From the NCBI GenBank assembly GCA_021203065.1, contig JAJQBX010000012.1:62001-126000 (forward strand): 64,000 bases of DNA, read 5' to 3'. The position numbers and the translations under genes are program-made. This document shows, in pieces, positions 19,445 to 27,922 of this stretch; position 1 is the stretch's first letter, and each line of letters begins with the position of its first letter. This stretch comes from Oscillospiraceae bacterium. Lineage in GTDB: Bacteria > Bacillota > Clostridia > Oscillospirales > Ruminococcaceae. The notes beneath the pieces were generated by a model. It searched no databases and was not told the origin of the DNA. It saw only the letters and a program-made list of their open reading frames with translations.

Positions 19445-19840
19445 ATGTCGTTCAGGGCTTTAGATAAAAGAGAGGCAGGGCTCTATAGCCCGCTGGCACT
19501 GGCATTCATGGGCGACAGCGTTTATGAGCAGTTGGTCAGGGAAAAGCTTATCCTCAGCGCAAATATGCCTGCAGGAAAGCTCCACAGTCTGACTGTCAAG
19601 TATGTCTGCTGTGAATTCCAAGCCGCCGCCTGTGAAAAAATACTCCCTCTTCTCACGGAAGAGGAATCGGACATTTTCCGAAGAGGAAGAAATGCCGGAG
19701 GGATCACTCCCCCGAAGCACTCAAGCGTCCGTGAATACCGCACCGCTACTGCACTTGAATGTCTTTTCGGATACCTGTATCTGACGGGACAGCAGGAGCG
19801 GATTGACGAATTATTTGACATCATATGGACATTAGCGTAA
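19445..19840 (+). CDS. mrnC: Mini-ribonuclease 3
   Basis: A 131-residue RNase III-like enzyme without a double-stranded-RNA-binding domain; it matures the ends of 23S rRNA. The catalytic acidic motif appears in LAFMGDSVYEQLVR near residue 22 and the second acidic site in ATALECLFGYLYL near residue 105; FRRGRNA is also conserved. ATG at 19445 follows TTTGGAGGA. Position next to obgE suits a ribosome-maturation pair. Confidence 0.92.
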   Translation: MSFRALDKREAGLYSPLALAFMGDSVYEQLVREKLILSANMPAGKLHSLTVKYVCCEFQAAACEKILPLLTEEESDIFRRGRNAGGITPPKHSSVREYRTATALECLFGYLYLTGQQERIDELFDIIWTLA

Positions 19841-19850
19841 TTGCAAAATT

Positions 19851-19884
19851 AATTACGCATTACGCATTACGAATTACGCATTAT
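19851..19884. repeat. Dispersed repeat, family B (partial copy)
   Basis: AATTACGCATTACGCATTACG followed by AATTACGCATTA; only the direct-repeat arm is present, without the inverted partner. Confidence 0.65.
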
Positions 19885-19905
19885 ACATGAATTGGAGAGA
19901 TTAGT

Positions 19906-20646
19906 ATGTCAGGACATTCAAAGTGGAACAACATCAAGCGCAAGAAAGAGATCGCTGACGGAGCGAAGGCGAAGGTCTTCACACGTATGGGCAGAGAGAT
20001 TACCGTCTGCGTAAAGGAGGGAGGTCCTGACCCTGCGTCCAACTCCAAGTTAAGAGACCTGATTGCCAAGGCAAAGGCGAATAACGTCCCGAACGACAAC
20101 ATCGAGCGTGTCATCAAAAAAGCCGCTGGCGACAACGACAAGAACAGCTATGAGACGATGGTCTATGAGGGCTATGGTCCCGGCGGAGTTGCGATAATCG
20201 TCGAGTGCCTCACAGACAACAAGAACCGCACTGCGGCTGACGTCCGTCACTACTTCGACAAGTTCGGCGGAAATATGGGAACAACCGGTTGCGTATCATT
20301 CATGTTCACCCGCAAGGGAGTCATCGTTCTTGAGAACGACGGCGTAGACGAGGACAAGCTTATGGAGGACTGCTTCGACGCCGGAGCGAACGATTTCAAC
20401 GTTGAAGACGAGATGATCGAGGTCACCACCGACCCGAACGAGGTCTATAAGATTTCGGAAACCCTCTCAGGAATGGGCTATAAGCTCGTCTCAGCCGAAG
20501 ACACAATGATTCCGTCAACCTACACAACCCTCACCGACGAAACCCAACTCAAGTTCATGGGACTCCTCTTAGACGCCCTCGACGACAACGACGACGTCCA
20601 GCAGGTTTATCATAACTGGGATATGCAGGAGGAAGAGGGGGAGTGA
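19906..20646 (+). CDS. yebC: YebC/PmpR-family protein
   Basis: A 246-residue member of the YebC family (SGHSKWNNIKRKKEIADGAKA start, GYGPGGVAIIVECLTDNKNRT core, CVSFMF segment). The family has been described as transcription regulators and, more recently, as translation factors that relieve ribosome stalling. GGAGAGATT lies upstream of the ATG. The C-terminal acidic tail (EEEGE) is short and normal. Confidence 0.95.
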   Translation: MSGHSKWNNIKRKKEIADGAKAKVFTRMGREITVCVKEGGPDPASNSKLRDLIAKAKANNVPNDNIERVIKKAAGDNDKNSYETMVYEGYGPGGVAIIVECLTDNKNRTAADVRHYFDKFGGNMGTTGCVSFMFTRKGVIVLENDGVDEDKLMEDCFDAGANDFNVEDEMIEVTTDPNEVYKISETLSGMGYKLVSAEDTMIPSTYTTLTDETQLKFMGLLLDALDDNDDVQQVYHNWDMQEEEGE

Positions 20647-20769
20647 GGCGGAAGCTTGCTTATAACACTTATTCCCTGCAAAAAAATGTAGCCATCCACA
20701 TTTTTCACTGTAAAAAGTGTGTTGATAGCCACACTTCCCATTGCAATTTTTGTTTTACATAAAAACCAA

Positions 20770-20790
20770 CCCCACCAATCAATGGTGGGG
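20770..20790. terminator. Convergent-gene hairpin
   Basis: CCCCACC / GGTGGGG stem between yebC and the minus-strand membrane protein gene. On the minus strand it is followed by TTGGTTTTT, so it best serves the minus-strand operon. Confidence 0.6.
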
Positions 20791-20811
20791 TCAATTTATA
20801 CCTGAAAATCT

Positions 20812-21462
20812 TTACTTTGTCTCCGCAAACGCCCTTTTGTGCAGCATCCACGTCGCCAAAAGGAACGTTCCTTGCCCCAAGACATTCGTGAACTCTGCGA
20901 TCCAGTTCATCGAAGCCTCGGCGAAATCCTTTGACGAGAGGTAGCCCATGCCCATTACGAAGACGAATGAGATTCCGTATATCACTGCGGCTACTGTTTG
21001 CTTATGCCTTGCCGAGATGATTATGAGTCCCACGTCGAGGATGAGGACGCCCAAGACCATCAGTATGACGAAAATCATCGTGCCTTCGTATTCTGATGGC
21101 TCTGCGGCGGCAGTCAGGAGCACTCCGAGAGCCGGGATTATTGCTACGGAATTGAGCTTGTTTTCGTTTCCCTGCTTATGGCAGAGGAGTGCGAGCATTC
21201 CGAGTGCGGCGAGGACGAAGCCGGTCGTCTGCATCGGGAAGAAGGACTTGGTGAGCGGCACGAAGTCACAGACTCCTGCGGCATACAAAAGCTTCCATGT
21301 CGCCTTATAGAATCCGGCGACGAAAACGGTGATGGTTCCAGCCGAGAAGAGCGCAAACGCACCCTTGCTCATAGCGTGGTAAAGGTCTCTCTGCAGGATT
21401 ACAGCGGCTATAAGAAACATAAACACCGGAATGTAATCGACAATTGCCATTGGAATAGTCAT
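20812..21462 (-). CDS. Hypothetical membrane protein, about seven helices
   Basis: A 216-residue, very hydrophobic protein with roughly seven transmembrane helices (VFMFLIAAVILQ, GAFALFSAGTITVFVAG, GFVLAALGMLALLC, MIFVILMVLGVLILDVGLIII, AVIYGISFVFVMGMGYL). No family recognised. AAAGGACAG precedes the ATG at 21462. It is the last gene of a minus-strand run that begins with the flavin reductase-like gene, separated from the DUF1295 gene by a repeat. Confidence 0.65.
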   Translation of the reverse strand: MTIPMAIVDYIPVFMFLIAAVILQRDLYHAMSKGAFALFSAGTITVFVAGFYKATWKLLYAAGVCDFVPLTKSFFPMQTTGFVLAALGMLALLCHKQGNENKLNSVAIIPALGVLLTAAAEPSEYEGTMIFVILMVLGVLILDVGLIIISARHKQTVAAVIYGISFVFVMGMGYLSSKDFAEASMNWIAEFTNVLGQGTFLLATWMLHKRAFAETK

Positions 21463-21503
21463 ATTTTCTGTCCTTTCAAATTAACGTTGGTTTACGTGGT
21501 TAA

Positions 21504-21577
21504 TGCCTCCCCTGAAAGGGGAGGGGGACCGTGCGAAGCACGGTGGAGGGGTGCGCGAGCCCACAGGGCGAGCGCAA
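21504..21577. repeat. Dispersed extragenic repeat, family A
   Basis: CCTCCCC/GGGGAGG hairpin, then ACCGTGC/GCACGGT, GGAGGGGTGC and GCGC arms. Fills the gap between the membrane protein and DUF1295 genes. Confidence 0.7.
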
Positions 21578-22384
21578 TTATTTGTATTTGCCTATATGAT
21601 ACAGCGGTATCAACGGCAGAATAATCGGCGTATGGTCTGCATACTCCCGATACTCTTTCATCTCGCCGTATCTCTTCTCCTGACGGCGGTCAAGACGCTG
21701 TGCGCCGTTGAACATTATCATGACGATGAGAATCCAGCCGATAACTGCGGTCAGCCACTGTCCGACGCCCGAAAGTGCGTTCAGCGAACCGATGAGGACA
21801 CCCGTCCAGAAGATGATTTCGCCCAAGTAGTTCGGGCAACGAACCATCCTGAAAAGTCCCTTGGTTGCGACCATGTTCGGATTGACGGCTTTCTGTGCAC
21901 TCTTCTGCTTGTCGGAAATCGACTCAAGGATGATTCCACATGCGCTGATGACTACACCGATAAGCGGCAAAACTACATCTGTGCCCTTGCCGTTATAGAT
22001 TCTGAAGAATACCGGCGAGGTCTGTGCAAAGTAGAGAATTCCGACGCAGACCCAGATTGCGATCTTGACGAAAACAGGCATCGGCTTCTCATCCTCTTTT
22101 GTAGCCTCTTTCAAGACTTTTCTGTAATTGCCATTCTTAAGTTCTCTGACAATCAGGAAGCCCGAAAGTCTGCAGCCGTAGACCATGAAAAGAATGCACT
22201 GTAAAATTGTCACGATATTCCAAGCGTAGCCGCCTGCAAATGCGGAGACGAGGTAAGCTATTCCCAAGCCGATTACGGAGAATCCGTAGCCGACCGAGAG
22301 GAAGTAGACATACTTCTTGAATCCGACTGCACAGCAGACAAGGCTCACGAGATAGAATATCCCGACATATCCCCATATTCCCAT
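21578..22384 (-). CDS. DUF1295 membrane protein, steroid-reductase-like
   Basis: A 268-residue protein with about six helices. The C-terminal part carries the DUF1295/isoprenylcysteine-methyltransferase-like signature GLFRMVRCPNYLGEIIFW near residue 180 and a conserved ERYGEMKEYREYADHTP-like end. Homologues include 3-oxo-5-alpha-steroid 4-dehydrogenase-like proteins, which use NADPH to reduce lipid double bonds. It ends near the family A repeat and lies three bases after the SDR gene, with which it is surely co-transcribed. Confidence 0.8.
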   Translation of the reverse strand: MGIWGYVGIFYLVSLVCCAVGFKKYVYFLSVGYGFSVIGLGIAYLVSAFAGGYAWNIVTILQCILFMVYGCRLSGFLIVRELKNGNYRKVLKEATKEDEKPMPVFVKIAIWVCVGILYFAQTSPVFFRIYNGKGTDVVLPLIGVVISACGIILESISDKQKSAQKAVNPNMVATKGLFRMVRCPNYLGEIIFWTGVLIGSLNALSGVGQWLTAVIGWILIVMIMFNGAQRLDRRQEKRYGEMKEYREYADHTPIILPLIPLYHIGKYK

Positions 22385-22387
22385 AGC

Positions 22388-23245
22388 TTAGCCCTCCTTC
22401 TTAAAGCTTTCTTCAATATAAGCCTTGAAGCTCGATTCGCCGACGCAGGTGTCGCCGACCATCTCTTCCGTGAGAGTCCACTTTGAGAACTTGAGTATCG
22501 CCTGCTTGCCGTTCTTCTTGTTCTTCGGAAGACTTCCCAAGACGTCGAAGAGCCATGCCGGAGCACGCTTGATAACCGGCTCTTTTCCGGCTGCCGCAAA
22601 GCACATTCTTGCGATCTCTTCATAGGACCAAGTTTCCTTGCCGCCGACATCATAGGTGACATTTTCGTCGCCGATATGGTCGACTATGAACTCAGCAAAG
22701 TCGGGAGTGTGGACGACGTTTGCGTGAACAGGCTCTTTTCCTAAGAGAGTTACCTTGCCGTTCTCGATCATCGGCTTGAAGACCTTGACTATGTCGTAGA
22801 AATAGCCGGTCGGGCGGTGGATGACATAGGCTATGCCGCTCTCCTTGAGCTTTTCTTCAAAGAGATACTTCGCATGGAGCATCGGGACATCAGGGGCTTT
22901 GTCAGCCTTGATGACTGAGATGTAGACGAACTTTGTGACTCCGGCACTCTTCGCCTCTTCCAAGAGATTAAGGTTGCCGTTGTAGTCAATATCGTAATTT
23001 GTGAGAGTTGCGCTTGTGGCGGTCAGACCAACTGTCGTGATAACGGTGTCTGCGCCGTCGCAAAGACCCTTGAGAGCCTCTTTATTGGTGACGTCAAGCT
23101 TCTTGAATGTGTACTTCGACTTGTCGAGTCCCTCGATGTCACGCTCAACCATGTCAGCCGCAACTGTTTCTATGTCTCTCGAGACGAGAGTCTTTAAAAT
23201 TTCACTGCCGAGCTTGCCATAAGCTCCTGCCAGAACTACTTTCAT
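22388..23245 (-). CDS. NAD(P)-binding oxidoreductase, NmrA/atypical SDR
   Basis: A 285-residue protein with an N-terminal Rossmann motif MKVVLAGAYGKLGSEIL, followed by GADTVITTVG and a conserved YISVIKAD. The pattern fits atypical extended SDR/NmrA proteins. The later region (HRPTGYFYDIVKVFKPM) resembles NAD-dependent epimerase-like relatives. GAGAGGAGAAG precedes the ATG at 23245; an upstream in-frame start lies within the previous gene. Operon partners are a flavin reductase-like protein and a DUF1295 protein, so a reductive lipid or xenobiotic pathway is possible but not proven. Confidence 0.8.
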   Translation of the reverse strand: MKVVLAGAYGKLGSEILKTLVSRDIETVAADMVERDIEGLDKSKYTFKKLDVTNKEALKGLCDGADTVITTVGLTATSATLTNYDIDYNGNLNLLEEAKSAGVTKFVYISVIKADKAPDVPMLHAKYLFEEKLKESGIAYVIHRPTGYFYDIVKVFKPMIENGKVTLLGKEPVHANVVHTPDFAEFIVDHIGDENVTYDVGGKETWSYEEIARMCFAAAGKEPVIKRAPAWLFDVLGSLPKNKKNGKQAILKFSKWTLTEEMVGDTCVGESSFKAYIEESFKKEG

Positions 23246-23259
23246 GCTGCTTCTCCTCT

Positions 23260-24186
23260 CTATTTGTTCTTTTCTTTCGAACGCTTGTCGTTGATGATGT
23301 TCATGTGCTCCTCGGTGATGAGGGTGACGCCGTTCTGCTTCGCCCAATCAACACAGCCCTTGAGAGCCGTCGGGAGGAAGATTCTCGGGACGTTTATGAG
23401 CTTCATGCAGGCTTCGTCGGTGAACTGGACATCCGGGTCAATTCTCTTTGCGGCATACTTGACCGAGTCGAGATTTCCCTCTCTTATCGGCAAGAGCTCG
23501 GGAATCGGGCGGGTGAAACGGGTATACCAGAAGTTCTTCGAATCACGGTAGCCATAGTCAACCGGAACTCTCGGGAAGCCGGAAGCCTTGACGCCGTTGA
23601 CGATAGCGTCGTAGTGCTTCTCTTTCATGAGAATCTTGTCGATCTTGAGGATGAAGTGCGCACCGAATTCAGAGGTTATTCCGTTGAAATCGTGATAGGG
23701 TCCGGGATAGCCGTGGAGCTCGCCCGGCTGGTCGTCCTGTGCATTGTCGAGATGATCCATCCAGACGCACTCAAATACCTGATAGCATTCCTTGATGACC
23801 TGCGGATAAGTGCCGTTCGGGTCAGCCTCTTTCAGGAGTCCGTCCTCGAGAGTGAACTTGCAGTCCTTCATCTTCTCCTCGGGAGTGTCCCCGGGCCAAC
23901 CCATTCTGACAGCCTCCTTGAAGAGCTTTCTGTCATCATAGATGAAGTTAAGGGTGCATCTCTTTCTCTTTAAGATGTTCTGCGCTGTGTTCGACGAATT
24001 GCGGCAGTTTAAAATCATCGCATAGTATCCCTTGCCCGCAACATAGTAGGGCGAACAGAGGGAGTAAGGACCAAAGGTGGTGCTCCCGTCATCAGCGATG
24101 GTGCCAATCATCATAGTCGGCATCGGGAAGAACGCCGAGGTCTGATAAAAATTGTCTACAATTCGTAAATCCTTGTAGCTGCTCAT
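23260..24186 (-). CDS. Flavin reductase-like FMN-binding protein
   Basis: A 308-residue protein whose N-terminal half resembles the flavin reductase-like split-barrel family (FFPMPTMMIGTIADDGSTTFGPYSL, then MILNCRNSSNTAQNI). Such proteins bind FMN and reduce flavin or act as flavin-dependent reductases. The C-terminal 100 residues have no motif I recognise. ATG at 24186 is preceded by GGAGGAG eight bases upstream; an ATG 12 codons earlier has no ribosome site. First gene of the four-gene minus-strand run ending at 20.8 kb. Confidence 0.8.
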   Translation of the reverse strand: MSSYKDLRIVDNFYQTSAFFPMPTMMIGTIADDGSTTFGPYSLCSPYYVAGKGYYAMILNCRNSSNTAQNILKRKRCTLNFIYDDRKLFKEAVRMGWPGDTPEEKMKDCKFTLEDGLLKEADPNGTYPQVIKECYQVFECVWMDHLDNAQDDQPGELHGYPGPYHDFNGITSEFGAHFILKIDKILMKEKHYDAIVNGVKASGFPRVPVDYGYRDSKNFWYTRFTRPIPELLPIREGNLDSVKYAAKRIDPDVQFTDEACMKLINVPRIFLPTALKGCVDWAKQNGVTLITEEHMNIINDKRSKEKNK

Positions 24187-24234
24187 AATAGTATCTCCTC
24201 CATTGATATTTATTTTCGACATAACTAATACTTC

Positions 24235-24263
24235 ATTGTATCATTTTTTGTGCAAAATGTCAA
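24235..24263 (-). promoter_or_regulatory. Promoter of the flavin reductase operon
   Basis: Minus strand TTGACA (24263-24258), 17 bases, TACAAT (24240-24235). The -35 box lies inside the 3' end of the MFS gene. Confidence 0.7.
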
Positions 24264-25398
24264 GGTAAAATATAGGTAAGAGAAAAATTATCGTGACGCC
24301 CAGAGCTATAAAGCAGACTGCCGTTCCCGCTCCCGACAGTGCGGAGGACACCAGAAGCATCGCAATTTCCGGGAGGCTTCCGCCCATGCTGAACACCGAC
24401 AGCACTGTAGCCCGGTTGCTATCAGCGCCCATTTTGTCGATAAGGTCATTTTCATATTTTGAAAGTATGACAGACGGAGCGTCCACCAGAAGCGGCAGGA
24501 CAAGCATGAGTATGACCACCGGCACAACTCCATTCATAACGCCAAAGAGAATCAAGCCGGCACTGAGAACAAGGGCAGATCCGGCGAAGAAAATTCTCTG
24601 ATTGTCGGAATTTATCCGTCTGGCGATCCGGGCGTTGAGCAGCTCAACCACTGAATAGCCGAGGATTATCGGAGTCATCAGCTTTTCGTCAAGCCCGACA
24701 GTCAGCAGCTTGTCGACGAAGAAGAAGTTTATAAACAGCATCGCCATCGAAAGGCAAGCCGACACGAGCATCATCACCCAGAGCTGACGGCTTTTCAGAA
24801 GTTTTTTGAAGACGGGCAGAGAGCTCTTTTCCTGCTTTTCAGCTCTCGATTTCTCTTTTTCAATTCCGAATGAGCTGACCGCCGCCAGAAAGCTCGAAAT
24901 CGTTGTGGAGACGAGAAGCCCGACCATTCCGAAGCAGGAATAGAAAACGTAGTAGAGAAGAGTGCTGACTATGAACCCGGTTGTCCCGAAGTTTGCGGCT
25001 ATGGTGCTTCTGCGCAAGTATTCCTCCTCGCCGTAAACTCCATAGAGATAGGCGTCGTATGTTCCCGAGTAGAAGACATATGAAAGCCCCTCGAGTACCA
25101 CTTCCAGCACGAACAGCGGCAGGCTCTTCATAAGAAAGGCGACCATCAGGCAAGCTCTCGCCGAGAAAAGAAGCACCTGAGACAGAACTATCGAGTTTTT
25201 ATACCCGATTCTGTCGGTAACCATCCCTGCAGGGACTTCGCCGGCAAAAATTACAATTGACAATGCAGCCTGAAGCAGCAGAAACTGCGAGACGGTCATC
25301 CCCGCCTGAGTCCTCACGAGTAGAGACACAGGCGCATAGAACACAAGCCCGTCAAAAAGCTGCAGGAAGTTAAACCTGTTAATATAAAATTTAGACAC
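24241..25398 (-). CDS. MFS transporter
   Basis: A 385-residue, 12-helix major facilitator protein. The loop 2-3 motif is GMVTDRIGYKNSIVL near residue 62, and the first helices (LLVRTQAGMTVSQFLLLQAALS) and FYSGTYDAYLYG resemble drug/macrolide-efflux-like MFS members. Substrate unknown. I place the start at the GTG at 25398, ten bases after AAGGAG; a TTG 15 codons upstream would put that ribosome site inside the gene. Transcribed from a consensus promoter with a leader of about 125 bases containing a hairpin and short ORFs. Confidence 0.8.
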   Translation of the reverse strand: MSKFYINRFNFLQLFDGLVFYAPVSLLVRTQAGMTVSQFLLLQAALSIVIFAGEVPAGMVTDRIGYKNSIVLSQVLLFSARACLMVAFLMKSLPLFVLEVVLEGLSYVFYSGTYDAYLYGVYGEEEYLRRSTIAANFGTTGFIVSTLLYYVFYSCFGMVGLLVSTTISSFLAAVSSFGIEKEKSRAEKQEKSSLPVFKKLLKSRQLWVMMLVSACLSMAMLFINFFFVDKLLTVGLDEKLMTPIILGYSVVELLNARIARRINSDNQRIFFAGSALVLSAGLILFGVMNGVVPVVILMLVLPLLVDAPSVILSKYENDLIDKMGADSNRATVLSVFSMGGSLPEIAMLLVSSALSGAGTAVCFIALGVTIIFLLPIFYLDILHKK

Positions 25399-25426
25399 AA
25401 CAAATACGCTCCTTAAAAATAAGAAT

Positions 25427-25456
25427 TCAAACACGACGAACAAGCATGAAGCTCAT
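25427..25456 (-). CDS. Possible leader peptide MSFMLVRRV upstream of the MFS gene
   Basis: A nine-codon ORF in the MFS leader. Its first codons lie in a perfect hairpin AGCATGA-AGC-TCATGCT (25443-25459). Drug-exporter genes are often controlled by such leader peptides through ribosome stalling. The ribosome site is weak (AAAAGAG two bases before ATG), so this stays a suggestion. Confidence 0.25.
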   Translation of the reverse strand: MSFMLVRRV

Positions 25457-25529
25457 GCTCTTTTGAAAATATCGGTGTTCAAATTCATATCAACGCATTA
25501 TTGTGCCTCTTTTGAAGTATTCTACGGAC

Positions 25530-25558
25530 ATTATATCTCATAATGATGCCTTTGTCAA
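25530..25558 (-). promoter_or_regulatory. Promoter of the MFS gene
   Basis: Minus strand TTGACA (25558-25553), 17 bases, TATAAT (25535-25530); full consensus, 125-base leader. Confidence 0.8.
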
Positions 25559-25755
25559 CTCCCGAATTTTCTTGCACTTTGCCCACTTCAAAGCCCCAAA
25601 ACATGCTTGATTGTTGTGCAAAATTTCTTAACTCCAAAATTTAACCCCGAAATCTCCGAAATTCGTTGTGAAAAATCAACGGTTTTGAGGATTTTGCTTT
25701 CTCAAAACTATGCAATCTGCACAATTTAGAGACTTAAGCAAATTTTCAAGCCGAT

Positions 25756-25784
25756 TTGCAATTTGGATTCAATTAGCATAGAAT
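25756..25784 (+). promoter_or_regulatory. Promoter of the ECF S-component gene
   Basis: TTGCAA (25756-25761), 17 bases, TAGAAT (25779-25784). The leader is only about 25 bases, too short for a riboswitch. Confidence 0.65.
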
Positions 25785-25815
25785 TGATGGCAGAAACGAA
25801 AGGGAGGCATCCTAT

Positions 25816-26676
25816 ATGCAAAAACAAGTAACAAACAAAAAAGGACTATCCGATGAACAAGTTCTACACATCGTAATAGTCGGATTGATGGCGGCGTTAT
25901 GCTTCGTCGGAAACTATCTTTCTATTCCTATTCCTAGTATCGCAGGAGTAACGAGATTACATTTTGGAAATTCAATGTGTCTGCTTTCTGGACTGTTTTT
26001 AGGAGGCATTGGAGGAGGGCTTGCATCAGGAATTGGTGCGGGATTGTACGATTTACTTACTCCGGCATATGTAATTTCGGCACCGGTTACATTTCTTTCG
26101 AAATTTGCAATGGGATATGTCTGCGGAGAGCTTGCGACTTTCTTCAGGACTCGTTACAAAGGTACATCTCTCGGCAAGACAAAGGGAATACTAATAAGCG
26201 GGATTACGGGTCAGATTGTTTATATTATACTCTACTTCCTGAACAAGTACATTTACATGTTACTCATAGGAAGTGAAGCTAGAGCGGCTCTTATCGGTGT
26301 AATGCCGAATCTGCTGTCTTCTATTGCCAATGCTGTTATAGCAGTTGCGGTTTCTGTTCCTTTGTATGTAAAGCTAAAGAGACCGCTTGGGAATATGGAT
26401 TCAGCAGGTATCATCATGCCGGAGCTGAAGCCGCATGAGGGTAAGGAAGCAAAGAAGAATATTGCATTGCGAGTAGTCGGTATTGTTGCGTTTATTCTGC
26501 TGATTGTCGGCGCATATACTTTGTACGTAAACAATAAGCTTGCTTCGCTTGAAGAAAGCGAGACAGAAACCGAAGATGTTTCAACTGAGGATGATTCAGT
26601 TGAGGATACGGATGTGTATGATACAGAGGTTGAAGCAGACGAAACTGGTGATGAAGCGACTGAGACTGAAAGCTGA
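25816..26676 (+). CDS. ECF transporter S-component with extra helix and acidic tail
   Basis: A 286-residue membrane protein. Residues 18-190 form a six-helix substrate-binding component (VGLMAALCFVGNYLSIPIP, RLHFGNSMCLLSGLFLGGIGG). After residue 215 it continues with a seventh hydrophobic helix (VVGIVAFILLIVGAYTLYV) and ends in about 40 residues made almost only of Glu, Asp, Thr and Ser. S-components normally stop after helix six. AAAGGGAGG precedes the ATG. It should dock on EcfA1-EcfA2-EcfT encoded at 9-11.6 kb; substrate not readable. Confidence 0.82.
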   Translation: MQKQVTNKKGLSDEQVLHIVIVGLMAALCFVGNYLSIPIPSIAGVTRLHFGNSMCLLSGLFLGGIGGGLASGIGAGLYDLLTPAYVISAPVTFLSKFAMGYVCGELATFFRTRYKGTSLGKTKGILISGITGQIVYIILYFLNKYIYMLLIGSEARAALIGVMPNLLSSIANAVIAVAVSVPLYVKLKRPLGNMDSAGIIMPELKPHEGKEAKKNIALRVVGIVAFILLIVGAYTLYVNNKLASLEESETETEDVSTEDDSVEDTDVYDTEVEADETGDEATETES

Positions 26677-26763
26677 TCAGGTAGGCAAACTTCAAAGCGT
26701 ATTATCAGCATATTGGCGTTTGCGTTGTATATTGAGTATAAACTCGGGAATTTGTAAGTTTCA

Positions 26764-26792
26764 CCTCCCCGTTTCAGGGGAGGGCTTTTTTG
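26764..26792 (+). terminator. Terminator after the ECF S-component gene
   Basis: CCTCCCC-GTTTC-GGGGAGG stem followed by GCTTTTTTG. Confidence 0.75.
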
Positions 26793-26880
26793 TAGGGACG
26801 GATATTATCCGCCCGCATGGTAACCGCAACGTTGTTCGGGCGGGCAGTTAGCAAAGCTAACTGTATATCCAGCCCCTACA
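26792..26880. repeat. Dispersed repeat, family C (GTAGGGGCGGAT type), left of prmA
   Basis: About 89 bases, beginning GTAGGGACGGATATTATCC and ending ATATCCAGCCCCTAC, with an inner CAGTTAGC/GCTAACTG hairpin. An inverted copy lies immediately after prmA. Confidence 0.75.
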
Positions 26881-26903
26881 TTTTGTGAAGGCAGGCGTAA
26901 CGC

Positions 26904-26932
26904 TTGCATTCTCCTCCAAAATGTAGTATACT
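26904..26932 (+). promoter_or_regulatory. Promoter of prmA
   Basis: TTGCAT (26904-26909), 17 bases, TATACT (26927-26932). Confidence 0.7.
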
Positions 26933-26962
26933 CTAATCATAAAAACTTTGGAGGCAACCACC

Positions 26963-27922
26963 TTGGAATGGACTGAAATTAAAATATACACCAGTCACGT
27001 TGGCGTCGAGGCTCTTTCTGACGCTTTGATTGCGGCGGGGATTACGGGGCTGATGATTAACGACCCGGAGGATATACGGGAGTTTGAGAGAAACAAGAAC
27101 GCTTCTTGGGACTATATCGGCGAGGAGGTCTGGGAGCTTTGCGGGAAGGACACCTTTGTCACCGTTTACCTTGACAAGGACGACCCTGCGGCTCTCGAAG
27201 CTGTCCGGGGAGCGGTCGACTCTCTTAAATCAAGATCCGACGTCGGAAGCCTTGAGATGAAGTTTGGGACAGTCGCCGACGAGGACTGGGCGAACAGCTG
27301 GAAGCGGTTCTGGAAGCCGATGGAGATTGGCGAGAAGCTTCTCATCACGCCGTCATGGGAGGAAGTCCCCTGCGACACCGGCAGAGTGAACATAACCTTA
27401 GACCCCGAAAACAGCTTCGGCACAGGCAGGCATCACACAACCCGGCTTTGCTTGGAGCTTTTGGAGAAGTATATCGAGCCGGGCGACAGTGTCTGCGATT
27501 TGGGTGCGGGAAGCGGCATAATCTCAATTGCGGCGATGCTTCTTGGAGCTGAGTGCGCCACGGCTGTGGACATTTCCGCCGATGCGGCGAAGACCTCTCA
27601 CGAAAATGCAAGAAAAAATGGCATTCCGGACGAGAAATACACCGCCCTCTGCGGCGATGTCACGACTGACAGGACGCTTGTTGAGAAGATTTCCCGGGAT
27701 GGCGGCTATACTCTTGTCACCGCAAATATCGTCGCTGATGTCCTGATTGCAATGGCGGATGTTTTCAAAGAGCTCATCGCTCCCGGAGGCAGGCTGATTC
27801 TCTCGGGAATAATAGACAACAGAAAAGACGAGGTTTTCGAAGAGATGAAAGTCCGGGGATTTGAGCTGATAGAAGAACGTGGCTGTGAAATGTGGAACGC
27901 CGCAGTGTTCAAAATCATGTAG
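26963..27922 (+). CDS. prmA: Ribosomal protein L11 methyltransferase PrmA
   Basis: A 319-residue methyltransferase that trimethylates ribosomal protein L11. The N-terminal L11-recognition domain is followed by SAM motif I VCDLGAGSGIISIAAM near residue 175 and the substrate-pocket motif VTANIVADVLI near residue 250. The start is TTG at 26963, eight bases after GGAGG; another TTG at 26948 overlaps that ribosome site. The stop codon lies at the edge of a family C repeat, and an inverted copy of the repeat stands upstream. Confidence 0.92.
   Translation: MEWTEIKIYTSHVGVEALSDALIAAGITGLMINDPEDIREFERNKNASWDYIGEEVWELCGKDTFVTVYLDKDDPAALEAVRGAVDSLKSRSDVGSLEMKFGTVADEDWANSWKRFWKPMEIGEKLLITPSWEEVPCDTGRVNITLDPENSFGTGRHHTTRLCLELLEKYIEPGDSVCDLGAGSGIISIAAMLLGAECATAVDISADAAKTSHENARKNGIPDEKYTALCGDVTTDRTLVEKISRDGGYTLVTANIVADVLIAMADVFKELIAPGGRLILSGIIDNRKDEVFEEMKVRGFELIEERGCEMWNAAVFKIM

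Larger units (their letters stand above)
25399..25815. other. 417-base divergent intergenic region
   Basis: Holds the leader and promoter of the minus-strand MFS gene (25399-25558) and the plus-strand promoter of the ECF S-component gene (25756-25784). Between 25559 and 25755 the sequence is AT-rich with no open frame, no strong hairpin and no riboswitch I recognise. Confidence 0.6.

Noticed and set aside
21503..22204. Plus-strand open frame opposite the DUF1295 gene
   Set aside because: It starts in a repeat, has no ribosome site and lies antisense to a well-supported gene with a recognised family motif.
23107..23973. Plus-strand frame across the NmrA-like and flavin reductase genes
   Set aside because: It crosses two genes of a clear operon on the other strand and has unusual composition for a protein.
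25559..25755. Riboswitch for the ECF S-component gene
   Set aside because: The promoter lies only about 30 bases before the gene, and the upstream sequence has no recognisable aptamer pattern.
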